Part shown: one piece after another, positions 1 through 5,918 of the stretch
How the letters are laid out: the number at the start of each line of letters is the position of its first letter
Numbering within the stretch: the first letter of the stretch is position 1
Origin: Synergistaceae bacterium
GTDB lineage: Bacteria > Synergistota > Synergistia > Synergistales > Aminobacteriaceae
Direction: 5' to 3'
Assembly (NCBI GenBank): GCA_017427625.1
Contig: JAFRSL010000169.1
Coordinates: forward strand, 1 to 6,917
DNA length: 6,917 nucleotides
The notes under the pieces: model-generated
What the model saw: the letters and a program-made list of their open reading frames with translations, nothing else
What the model was told of the DNA's origin: nothing
Database searches by the model: none
Position numbers and translations under genes: made by a program

Positions 1-904
1 TGTCGAGACGGTTATTGCTCGATGCACCGTCAGTCCCCAATGCTACAGGGAAATCGCGCTCAATCCATTCCGGCAATGGCATAATCCCGCTTCCAAGTTT
101 GAGGTTGCTGCAAGGGTTGTGAACGAGTGTTACGTTTGCTGACGGTATATCAGCTTTCGGGTCAAGGTATACAGCATGTGCAAGCGTCAGGTACGGAACA
201 TCAAGAAGCCCCGTATCCTCAAGGTACTTCACAGGGTCAGTGCCGAGATTTTGGAGTTCGCCCTCAGTTTCGAGGAAATGGAAATGCACTCCCAGCCCGT
301 GAGACCTCGCAGCCTCCGTAATATTCCTCATAGCCTCAGCAGGAACTGTATACGGTGCGTGAGGCCCAAGCTGTACGGTGATCATTCCTTCACGGCCATG
401 ATACTTTTCAGCAAGCTCGAGGTTATTTTGGATTGAACGCTCAATCTTTCCCGGTTCTCCTGCTGTGATGCCCCTGCACAAAGCCGCCTTGATCCCCGCG
501 CCCAAAGCTGCCTCTGCAACCCTGTCCATCTCAAAATACATATCCGCAAAGCACGTCGTACCCGTCGAAATCATTTCAAGTATTGCCGAAAGTGTCCCCC
601 AGTAGATATATTCAGCCGTCAACTTCTCCTCGACCGGCCAGATTTTAGTCTGCAGCCATTCCATCAGCGGGGACTCCTCGCCCAATCCGCGAAGAAGTGT
701 CATTGCCGCGTGAGTGTGAGCGTTGACGAAACCGGGAATTACTGCCATTTTCCCGCGACCTGAGATTATTTTGTCGGCTGACGGTGGATTTTCGTGTGCG
801 TCAACAATCCCTGCTATCCTTCCCTTTGACACAAGAAGGTGAACCCTCTCGGCCTTTTCGCGTGAACCGTCAACAATATATACGTCCTTGAATAATGTCG
901 CCAT
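1..904 (-). CDS. mtaD: MTA/SAH deaminase-family amidohydrolase (3' end outside window)
   Basis: This is a cytoplasmic metal-dependent amidohydrolase of the family that deaminates 5'-methylthioadenosine, S-adenosylhomocysteine or 5'-deoxyadenosine to the inosine derivative plus ammonia. The first 301 codons are present; the family is usually about 420-440 residues, so roughly the last third is missing. The metal-site motif H63-T-H65 follows PGFVNA. G-P-H182-A-P-Y-T is the substrate-binding histidine motif. H209-F-L-E-T and L-A-H243 supply further ligands. H-N-P-x-S-N-L-K-L-G-S-G (262-273) and G-T-D292-G-A-S-S-N-N follow in the expected order. The ATG at 902-904 is preceded by AGGAG at 8 nt spacing and begins 5 nt after the hydrolase stop, so the two genes are surely co-transcribed. 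Family assignment is firm. Which adenosine derivative is preferred cannot be read from sequence, but the neighbour favours SAH. Confidence 0.93.
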   Translation of the reverse strand, partial: MATLFKDVYIVDGSREKAERVHLLVSKGRIAGIVDAHENPPSADKIISGRGKMAVIPGFVNAHTHAAMTLLRGLGEESPLMEWLQTKIWPVEEKLTAEYIYWGTLSAILEMISTGTTCFADMYFEMDRVAEAALGAGIKAALCRGITAGEPGKIERSIQNNLELAEKYHGREGMITVQLGPHAPYTVPAEAMRNITEAARSHGLGVHFHFLETEGELQNLGTDPVKYLEDTGLLDVPYLTLAHAVYLDPKADIPSANVTLVHNPCSNLKLGSGIMPLPEWIERDFPVALGTDGASSNNRLD

Positions 905-909
905 CTCGT

Positions 910-2160
910 TTACTCCTGCCAGCTCTTCATGTACTTCGTCTGCTCGTCGGTCATAGTGTCAATCTTAATCCCCAACGCCGCGAGCTTCGACTCCATTACA
1001 GCCCTGTCCGTCTCCATTGGAACTGGGTAAATTCCCGGCTCCTTTGTGAGTTTTCCCGTGTAAATGTGAAGCGCACTCTCAAGCTGTAACGAGAAACTCA
1101 AGTCCATAATCTCGATTGGGTGTCCGTCAGCACACGCAAGATTAGTGAGCCTTCCCTCGCCGAGAAGATTTATACGTCGTCCGTCCTTCATGACGTAGGT
1201 GTCGATGTTATCACGAAGATGCTCCATATGGTCAGTCATTGCGGAGAGGTCAGGCTTGCTGATTTCAACGTCGAAATGTCCGGCGTTACCCAAGACTACA
1301 CCGTTCTTCATGCGGGCGAAATGCTCACGGCGGAGAACGTGAATATTCCCGGTGAGAGTGAGGAAAACGTCGCCAATTCCAGCAGCTTCCTCCATGCTCA
1401 TTACGCGGAAACCGTCCATCAATGCCTCGCAAGCTTTGTGTGGGTCAATCTCAGTAACTATGACATGTGCGCCCATACCCTGCGCCCTCATTGCAACGCC
1501 GCGTCCGCACCAGCCGTAACCAGCAACTACGACTGTCTTTCCTGCGACGATCATGTTTGTTGTGCGAATGAAGCCGTCCCAAACTGATTGCCCTGTACCG
1601 TAACGATTGTCGAATAGATACTTGCTTAGAGCGTCATTTACTGCAATCATCGGAAATTTCAGAACGCCCTGAGAGTTCATTGCCCTAAGACGCTTTACAC
1701 CCGATGTAGTTTCCTCAGAGCCTCCGAGAATGTTGGGGATTAAGTCGGGACGCTCCTGATGTATTGTTGCGATGAGATCTGCGCCGTCGTCGATTATTAC
1801 GTTGGGCTTGTAGGCTAGGACTTTGCGGACGTAACCGAAGTACTCATCTGTTGACATTCCGCGATGTGAGTAGACGTGTATTCCTTTTTCGGCGAGGGCA
1901 GCGCAGATGTCGTCCTGAGTTGAGAGTGGATTGCTTCCGCAGGTTACGACTCGTGCTCCGAGCTTCTTGAGGGTGATGAGGAGGTTAGCGGTTTTTGCCT
2001 CAAGGTGAAGACATGCTGCGATTGTTGCGCCTTTGAAGGGCTGAGATTCTCTGTACTTGTTGTAGCTGAATTGTAACGAGGGCATGTACTGCCACGCCCA
2101 GTTGATTTTGTTACGGCCATGTTCGGCGAGGTTGATGTCTTTGATTTCGTAGTCTGCCAT
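910..2160 (-). CDS. ahcY: AhcY-family hydrolase, HxExK type (probable S-inosylhomocysteine hydrolase)
   Basis: This is a 416-residue cytoplasmic NAD-dependent hydrolase of the S-adenosylhomocysteine hydrolase family, which releases homocysteine and a nucleoside. Family landmarks appear in order: D124-D-G-A-D, G-G-S-E149-E-T-T-S-G-V, L-K168-F-P, N-D176-A, the NAD-binding G214-Y-G-W-C-G with acidic E237 after the second strand, G-H295-F, N340-L-A-C-A-D-G-H347-P and S-F-S-L-Q. It is of the short archaeal/Thermotoga type and ends in K-S-W-Q-E without the H-Y-R-Y tail of longer bacterial and eukaryotic enzymes. The base-recognition motif is H52-L-E-A-K56-T rather than H-M-T-x-Q/E-T. From recalled work on Methanocaldococcus, HxExK marks enzymes acting on S-inosylhomocysteine. 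The SAH-deaminase-family gene 5 nt downstream supports that reading. Generic annotation as SAH hydrolase remains possible. The start is backed by AGGAGG. Confidence 0.95.
   Translation of the reverse strand: MADYEIKDINLAEHGRNKINWAWQYMPSLQFSYNKYRESQPFKGATIAACLHLEAKTANLLITLKKLGARVVTCGSNPLSTQDDICAALAEKGIHVYSHRGMSTDEYFGYVRKVLAYKPNVIIDDGADLIATIHQERPDLIPNILGGSEETTSGVKRLRAMNSQGVLKFPMIAVNDALSKYLFDNRYGTGQSVWDGFIRTTNMIVAGKTVVVAGYGWCGRGVAMRAQGMGAHVIVTEIDPHKACEALMDGFRVMSMEEAAGIGDVFLTLTGNIHVLRREHFARMKNGVVLGNAGHFDVEISKPDLSAMTDHMEHLRDNIDTYVMKDGRRINLLGEGRLTNLACADGHPIEIMDLSFSLQLESALHIYTGKLTKEPGIYPVPMETDRAVMESKLAALGIKIDTMTDEQTKYMKSWQE
913..917 (-). promoter_or_regulatory. Ribosome binding site of the deaminase gene
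   Basis: AGGAG on the minus strand lies 8 nt before the ATG at 904. It sits inside the last codons of the upstream hydrolase gene, which fixes the start and points to translational coupling. Confidence 0.75.
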
Positions 2161-2171
2161 TAAGATTTTTG

Positions 2172-2177
2172 CCTCCT
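2172..2177 (-). promoter_or_regulatory. Ribosome binding site of ahcY
   Basis: A perfect AGGAGG on the minus strand lies 11 nt before the ATG at 2160. It supports that start rather than an internal one. Confidence 0.8.
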
Positions 2178-2207
2178 GTGAAAATTATCGTTGCTTCTTG
2201 GGGGAAT

Positions 2208-2238
2208 AGTATAGCAAATGCGGTTTATAATTGAGCAA
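2208..2238 (-). promoter_or_regulatory. Proximal ahcY promoter with extended -10
   Basis: On the minus strand TGC-TATACT forms an extended -10 (hexamer 2208-2213). TTGCTC at 2233-2238 is a weak -35 at 19 bp spacing. Transcription would start near 2201 and give a leader of about 40 nt, too short for a riboswitch. Prediction by motif only. Confidence 0.5.
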
Positions 2239-2323
2239 ACGAAAGGAAATTTTAGCGTGAACATTGACATTCTATGAAAGTCTGCTTCGATGGGTTCAAG
2301 AACGTGTATAGCATAGCAAATGC
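2211..2323 (-). repeat. Pair of 11-bp direct repeats upstream of ahcY
   Basis: GCATTTGCTAT (minus strand) occurs at 2211-2221 and again at 2313-2323, both in the same orientation. Each copy overlaps one of the two extended -10 candidates. The span given covers both copies and the sequence between. It could be a duplicated promoter core or a binding site for a regulator. Confidence 0.5.
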
Positions 2324-2340
2324 AGTCCTACTCGTCCCAA
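2310..2340 (-). promoter_or_regulatory. Possible distal ahcY promoter with extended -10
   Basis: TGC-TATGCT (hexamer 2310-2315) lies 102 bp upstream of the proximal -10, within the same 11-bp GCATTTGCTAT sequence. TTGGGA at 2335-2340 sits at the same 19 bp spacing and overlaps the 3' end of the helicase gene. Both hexamers are weak. It may be a second start site or a chance match; no riboswitch-like fold was recognised in the longer leader it would create. Confidence 0.3.
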
Positions 2341-3998
2341 CCCCATTTGCTTATCGTGAAATGTATCCTTCCGCCTTCCCGTACTTCCTCCTTATACTCA
2401 ATCCATGAAGGCGGCGCATAATTCTCCCTTACAGTCGCGCATAAATCATTGAGCACGTTAACGTCAAGAATCTTCTCAAGCTCAGGCACTCTTACCCCTT
2501 GTAAAAGGCTCTTCATCCGCCAGTATGCACGAATCCTCGATTTGTCTTCCTCCATTATGTAGAGGAATAGCTGCTTTGGTCCTTGCAGCTTGTCCTCACT
2601 GTAGAAGTCAACCCTTACAATCGGCATGTTATCCTTCTTCCTGAATACTACTTTCCAATACCATGACGCTACCTTCATCCGCTGGAATCCCGAGGTTATG
2701 TTCTCATTCTCGTTCTCATTCTGCGGAGCGTCAAATCCCATTATGTCCGCCGATGTGCTGAGGTCTGAAAGCTCGCTGAACATGTAGCCGCAATGTATGC
2801 ACTCATGGGCACGTTTCATTACTGTGTGCTTGCATCTCGGGCATATCTTGAACATCCAGCTTAGTTCGTTGACTTTTCCGCGAGGCCGCGCTGTCCGGCG
2901 AGGAGGAATGATTTTCGTTACCGCACCATGACGGGAAATGTTGCCTGCAAAATCTAGAACCAGGCAATCCTGATAATGTCCCGGACTTTTAACGCGCATT
3001 CCTCTCCCGCTCATCTGAATATAAAGTCCCGGCGATAACGTAGGACGTGCCATCACTATGACATCTATATCCGGGTAATCGAAGCCCGTTGTCGCAACAC
3101 CAACGTTCGTTACAGCGCGGATCTTTCCGGCCTTGAACTCCTCGAAAATTCTGGCGCGTTCAAGCGATGTAGTTTTGCTGGTTATAGACTCAGCCATTAC
3201 TCCCTGCGCTATAAATTCATCCCTCATTGCCTCAGCGTGTGAGATACTTACGCAGAATACTAACCATGCTATACGGTCTCCGGCTCTTCTGATTGTCTCA
3301 GCAACAACTTTCTTGTTCACTTCCGCACTATTCACGCGCTCCTCAAGTTCCTGCTTCTCGAAATCTCCCTGCACCTTTCTGATCCCCTCAACATTCATTT
3401 GGAGGTCGGTGAATGTCGATGTGAGTCTTGCGAGAAATTTACGCTTCACTAATTCCTCGATCGTTACGGGTTCGATCAGTGCCTGAAATATAGCGTCCTC
3501 GCCCTCCGTAAGCAAACCATGCCCCAATCTGTAAGGTGTCGCGGTAAGTCCGATCATTCGCATCTGAGGATTCCAGTCCTGTAACGTTGAGAGAAGCCGC
3601 CTGTACATTCCCTCGTCATCGTTCTGAATCATGTGAGCCTCGTCAATGATTATGATGTCAACGCGTCCGAACTCATATGCTTTCCGCCAGATTGATTGAA
3701 TGCCGGCTACTGTGATCGAATTTGTCTCCCTTGAATTTAGTCCGGCAGAGTAGATTGCTATGGGAGCGTCCGGCCATGCTTGAAGGATTTTGTCAGCGTC
3801 CTGAACTAGCAGTTCCTTGACGTGTGAGAGCACGAGGATCTTAGCGTCAGGCTTTCGAGTTAATATGTCCTTGCAGAAACCAGCTATTATGTGAGCTTTC
3901 CCTGAACCTGTAGGGGCAACGATGCAGGGATTTCCTTTGTTTTCGCGAAGCCATTTGTATGTATCCCGAATTGCTTTAATCTGATAGTCTCTAAGCAT
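2328..3998 (-). CDS. RadD-like superfamily 2 DEAH-box helicase with zinc-finger motif
   Basis: This is a 556-residue SF2 helicase/ATPase resembling RadD (E. coli, about 586 aa) and related phage helicases, presumably acting on DNA or branched intermediates. It has L-R-D-Y-Q near the N-terminus, motif I A-P-T-G-S-G-K34-A35, motif II D119-E-A-H122, motif III T152-A-T, motif V T-G-F-D (304-307) and motif VI Q328-M-S-G-R-G-M-R335. A four-cysteine motif follows (C386-x2-C389 and C400-x2-C403). An Asn-Glu linker (427-433) leads to a C-terminal domain of about 115 residues with aromatic spacing reminiscent of RadD. The oddity is Ala35, where motif I normally has Thr or Ser, so ATP hydrolysis could be weakened. 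The gene stands alone, divergent from a toxin-antitoxin pair, with AGGAGG 8 nt before its ATG. The fold is certain; a role in repair or defence is inference. Confidence 0.9.
   Translation of the reverse strand: MLRDYQIKAIRDTYKWLRENKGNPCIVAPTGSGKAHIIAGFCKDILTRKPDAKILVLSHVKELLVQDADKILQAWPDAPIAIYSAGLNSRETNSITVAGIQSIWRKAYEFGRVDIIIIDEAHMIQNDDEGMYRRLLSTLQDWNPQMRMIGLTATPYRLGHGLLTEGEDAIFQALIEPVTIEELVKRKFLARLTSTFTDLQMNVEGIRKVQGDFEKQELEERVNSAEVNKKVVAETIRRAGDRIAWLVFCVSISHAEAMRDEFIAQGVMAESITSKTTSLERARIFEEFKAGKIRAVTNVGVATTGFDYPDIDVIVMARPTLSPGLYIQMSGRGMRVKSPGHYQDCLVLDFAGNISRHGAVTKIIPPRRTARPRGKVNELSWMFKICPRCKHTVMKRAHECIHCGYMFSELSDLSTSADIMGFDAPQNENENENITSGFQRMKVASWYWKVVFRKKDNMPIVRVDFYSEDKLQGPKQLFLYIMEEDKSRIRAYWRMKSLLQGVRVPELEKILDVNVLNDLCATVRENYAPPSWIEYKEEVREGGRIHFTISKWGWDE
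2700..2720 (-). repeat. In-frame hexanucleotide repeat encoding an Asn-Glu linker
   Basis: Repeating 6-base units (AAYGAG on the minus strand, slightly diverged) encode N-E-N-E-N-E-N at helicase residues 427-433. The run lies between the zinc-finger motif and the C-terminal domain. The unit is a multiple of three, so slippage would change linker length without shifting frame. Confidence 0.7.
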
Positions 3999-4006
3999 TT
4001 TTCTTT

Positions 4007-4012
4007 CCTCCT
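4007..4012 (-). promoter_or_regulatory. Ribosome binding site of the helicase gene
   Basis: A perfect AGGAGG on the minus strand lies 8 nt before the ATG at 3998 and fixes that start. Confidence 0.8.
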
Positions 4013-4013
4013 A

Positions 4014-4036
4014 AATTGCAATTAGTATAATATACT
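4014..4036. promoter_or_regulatory. Divergent promoter and probable antitoxin operator
   Basis: Two inverted repeats abut here. AATTGCAATT (4014-4023) is a perfect 10-bp palindrome. AGTATA-A-TATACT (4024-4036) is a 6-bp dyad with a one-base spacer. The second covers -10 candidates on both strands: plus-strand TATAAT at 4026-4031 or TATACT at 4031-4036, and minus-strand TATACT at 4024-4029 or TATTAT at 4027-4032. No good -35 is visible for the plus strand. On the minus strand TTTAAT (4049-4054) lies 16 bp from TATTAT. Ribbon-helix-helix antitoxins typically bind such dyads and repress their own operon, so this is the expected operator. That it also controls the helicase is inference from the 57-bp spacing. 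Confidence 0.55.
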
Positions 4037-4042
4037 CCATAT

Positions 4043-4050
4043 GAGGTGAT
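4043..4050 (+). promoter_or_regulatory. Ribosome binding site of the antitoxin gene
   Basis: GAGGTGAT matches the complement of the 16S rRNA 3' end over eight bases. It ends 5 nt before the ATG at 4056 and 8 nt before a second in-frame ATG at 4059, so either methionine could be the initiator. Confidence 0.8.
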
Positions 4051-4055
4051 TAAAC

Positions 4056-4340
4056 ATGATGACAAAGGCGTTAAGTTTCAGGACTGACGAAAGCGAAATA
4101 GCGGAAATCAAGAAAGCTGCATCAATGTTTCAGATGTCTGTAGCAGGATTGATTCGTGAGGCTGTGAAAGAGTACATATGGAACAGAAAGACAGCGCAGG
4201 AAAAGAAGGAATCATTTTTCAAGAGGCTGGAAAATGTTGAGGAAGCATCGCCGGAAGAATCAGCGGAAATTCTCGCAATGATTGACAGTCTTACGGAAGA
4301 TGACAGACAAGTTGTGAGGGTTGACCATATAGTATGCTAA
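4056..4340 (+). CDS. Ribbon-helix-helix antitoxin
   Basis: This 94-residue protein is most likely the antitoxin and autorepressor of the toxin that follows. Residues 3-9 (T-K-A-L-S-F-R) fit the DNA-contacting beta strand of a ribbon-helix-helix fold. Helix A spans about 12-26 and helix B about 28-44, with S-V-A-G-L-I-R-E-A-V at the turn and second helix. Residues 45-90 are charged and rich in Glu, as expected of a flexible toxin-binding tail. Its stop overlaps the toxin start by 7 nt, so expression is coupled and antitoxin is made first. The DNA is about 41% GC by eye, below the roughly 50% of flanking genes. No closer family name is certain from sequence alone. Confidence 0.85.
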   Translation: MMTKALSFRTDESEIAEIKKAASMFQMSVAGLIREAVKEYIWNRKTAQEKKESFFKRLENVEEASPEESAEILAMIDSLTEDDRQVVRVDHIVC

Positions 4341-4636
4341 AACATTCATCTTCAAGTTACGAAATCCAATACGAGAAAACCGCTGAAAAATTTTTCCGTA
4401 AGCATGAAGATATACGACGACAGTACATACAGGAAATAGCAGAATTTCTGGTTGGAGATCACCCTGAAAGAGTCGACGTAAAAATTCTTAGTGGCAAAAG
4501 AAACAAGTACTACCGAATGCGTATCGGCGATTGGAGGATTGTATTCTCAATCATCAATGGAAAGATTATTGTTATCAATACAGTCCTCGCAGGTTCACGC
4601 GGAGACATCTACAAGAAAATCGGCGGCATGAAATAG
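4334..4636 (+). CDS. RelE/ParE-superfamily toxin
   Basis: This is a 100-residue basic toxin of the RelE/ParE superfamily. An N-terminal strand and helical hairpin (about residues 8-40) precede K-I-L-S-G-K (50-55), the diagnostic Y-R-M-R-I-G-D-W-R-I-V-F (60-71) and the final G-S-R-G-D-I-Y (87-93). By alignment from memory to E. coli RelE, R68, R89 and Y93 fall at the catalytic R61, R81 and Y87. That favours a ribosome-dependent mRNA interferase over a gyrase-targeting ParE, though this is inference. The start lies inside the antitoxin gene (shared ATGCTAA). The only nearby ribosome site is GAGGG at 13 nt, so translation probably depends on coupling. The gene is full length with no frameshift. 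Confidence 0.88.
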   Translation: MLKHSSSSYEIQYEKTAEKFFRKHEDIRRQYIQEIAEFLVGDHPERVDVKILSGKRNKYYRMRIGDWRIVFSIINGKIIVINTVLAGSRGDIYKKIGGMK

Positions 4637-4640
4637 TTAA

Positions 4641-4666
4641 TCCCCCTGATTTTACGCGCAGGGGGA
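4641..4666. terminator. Hairpin between convergent toxin and pepT genes
   Basis: TCCCCCTG (4641-4648) pairs with CAGGGGGA (4659-4666) in an 8-bp GC-rich stem with a 10-base loop. It begins 4 nt after the toxin stop and lies 14 nt beyond the pepT stop, so it could terminate both transcripts. Neither strand has a clean U-run after the stem: the plus strand continues AACGCGTTTAATCC and the minus strand TTAACTATTTC. Strength is uncertain. Confidence 0.55.
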
Positions 4667-4680
4667 AACGCGTTTAATCC

Positions 4681-5916
4681 TTAACTTTTCGCGGCAAGCT
4701 CAAGAATTTTGATGACCGTCTCGCTCGCTTTCTCCATTACCTGAACAGATACGAACTCATATCGCCCATGATAGTTGTGTCCGCCGATGAAGATGTTGGG
4801 CGTAATCAATCCTCTCCATGACAGTGCCGATCCGTCAGTTCCTCCGCGCATGGCCTTGAAGTAAGGCTCAATCCCGATTTCCTTCATGGCCCTCACAGCG
4901 AGGTCCACAATCTCCATGTGCCCTTCCAGCTTTTCGCGCATGTTGTAATACTGGTCATACATCTCAAGCTCGAAGCGATCAGCCCCGTACTTCCTCCGTA
5001 ACCAGTCAACGCAGTCGGCAAAGAATTTCTTGCGAGCCTCGAATTTTGCTTTATCGTGGTCGCGGATTATGAATTTCAGCGTCGCGTTCTCTGTGTCGCC
5101 GTTGAACGTAAGACAGTGATAGTAGCCCTCGTATTTCTCCGTTGTTGCAGGTGTCTCGTATGGCGGGAGCATCAGGAGGAATTCGTTGCCCATCGTTACA
5201 GCACTTAGCATGAGACCTTTTGCTGAGCCTGGATGAACTGAACGGCCATGAATCTTTAGCGTTGCACCAGCCGCGTTGAAGTTCTCGTAGCTTATCTCAC
5301 CAATGTCGCCTCCGTCAAGAGTGTACGCAAAGTCTGCCCCGAACTTCTCAATGTCCAAATGGCTTGCAAGCTCGCTTATCTCTTCGTCGGGTGTGAATGC
5401 GACGCAGATGTCCCCATGCTCAAACTCAGGGTGAGCGATGATCCAGTCAACCGCGCCCATAACCTCAGCCATTCCTGCCTTATCGTCAGCACCGAGAAGA
5501 GTCGTCCCGTCCGTAACCACCAAATCATGGCCGACGTATTTCTTCATGAACGGGAAATCTTTGGGCGACATTACGATCTTCAGGGCGTCATTGAGGACAA
5601 TATCACCGCCGTCATAGTTCTTTACGACGCGAGCCTTGACGTTCTTGCCGGAGGCTTCGGCGGCTGTGTCCATGTGCGTGATGAAGCCGATTGCGGGGAT
5701 CTTGCGGTCTGTGTTTGCGGGCAATGTCCCCATGACGTAGCAGTAATCGCTGACTGATACGTCCTTGAAACCGCGCTCGTTAAGTTCGCGTTCCATCTCG
5801 CGGGCAAGCTCCCATTGCGTGTCGGTGCTTGGGACTTTTCCGGCTCGTCCGGCTTCCTCGTCGGATTGCGTGTCATAAGTTACGTACTTCAAGAAATGCT
5901 CAAGTGTTGTGTACAT
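4681..5916 (-). CDS. pepT: Peptidase T (tripeptide aminopeptidase)
   Basis: This cytoplasmic two-zinc M20 aminopeptidase removes the N-terminal residue of tripeptides. It has 411 residues against about 408 in E. coli. Metal and catalytic residues are all present: H81-x-D83 in G-F-I-T-H-M-D-T, bridging D144 in L-L-G-A-D-D-K-A-G, E178-E179 in T-P-D-E-E, D201 in L-D-G-G-D, and H383 in N-Y-H-G-R-Y-E-F. R-G-G-T-D-G-S (357-363) is also typical. The start at M-Y-T-T-L-E is preferred because AGGAG lies 8 nt upstream and family members begin this way. A longer reading from 6018 would add 34 unrelated residues lying within the transporter gene. It starts 2 nt after the ATPase stop, so it belongs to the peptide-import operon and would process the imported cargo. 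Confidence 0.97.
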   Translation of the reverse strand: MYTTLEHFLKYVTYDTQSDEEAGRAGKVPSTDTQWELAREMERELNERGFKDVSVSDYCYVMGTLPANTDRKIPAIGFITHMDTAAEASGKNVKARVVKNYDGGDIVLNDALKIVMSPKDFPFMKKYVGHDLVVTDGTTLLGADDKAGMAEVMGAVDWIIAHPEFEHGDICVAFTPDEEISELASHLDIEKFGADFAYTLDGGDIGEISYENFNAAGATLKIHGRSVHPGSAKGLMLSAVTMGNEFLLMLPPYETPATTEKYEGYYHCLTFNGDTENATLKFIIRDHDKAKFEARKKFFADCVDWLRRKYGADRFELEMYDQYYNMREKLEGHMEIVDLAVRAMKEIGIEPYFKAMRGGTDGSALSWRGLITPNIFIGGHNYHGRYEFVSVQVMEKASETVIKILELAAKS

Positions 5917-5918
5917 TC

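Noticed and set aside
1120..1587. Plus-strand open frame of 155 codons
   Set aside because: It lies wholly antisense to the well-supported ahcY coding sequence, and its translation resembles no family I recognise.
2264..2269. Plus-strand TTGACA as a -35 element
   Set aside because: No -10 hexamer occurs at 15-19 bp downstream, and no plus-strand gene follows.
2294..2303. GTTCAAGAAC as a helicase terminator
   Set aside because: The stem is only four base pairs with a two-base loop and no U-run on the minus strand.
2161..2327. SAH or SAM riboswitch in the ahcY leader
   Set aside because: I could not find the conserved core or long paired stems of any known class; the likely leader is only about 40 nt.
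3133..3486. Plus-strand open frame of 117 codons
   Set aside because: It is antisense to the conserved helicase core, with serine-rich low-information translation typical of a shadow frame.
4641..4673. Possible H-type pseudoknot: loop ACGCG (4654-4658) complementary to CGCGT (4669-4673)
   Set aside because: Only two bases would have to span an 8-bp stem, which is sterically implausible. The match is probably a by-product of the AAACGCGTTT palindrome at 4666-4675.
5359..5757. Plus-strand open frame of 132 codons
   Set aside because: It is antisense to the catalytic half of pepT; the pepT frame carries every expected metal ligand.
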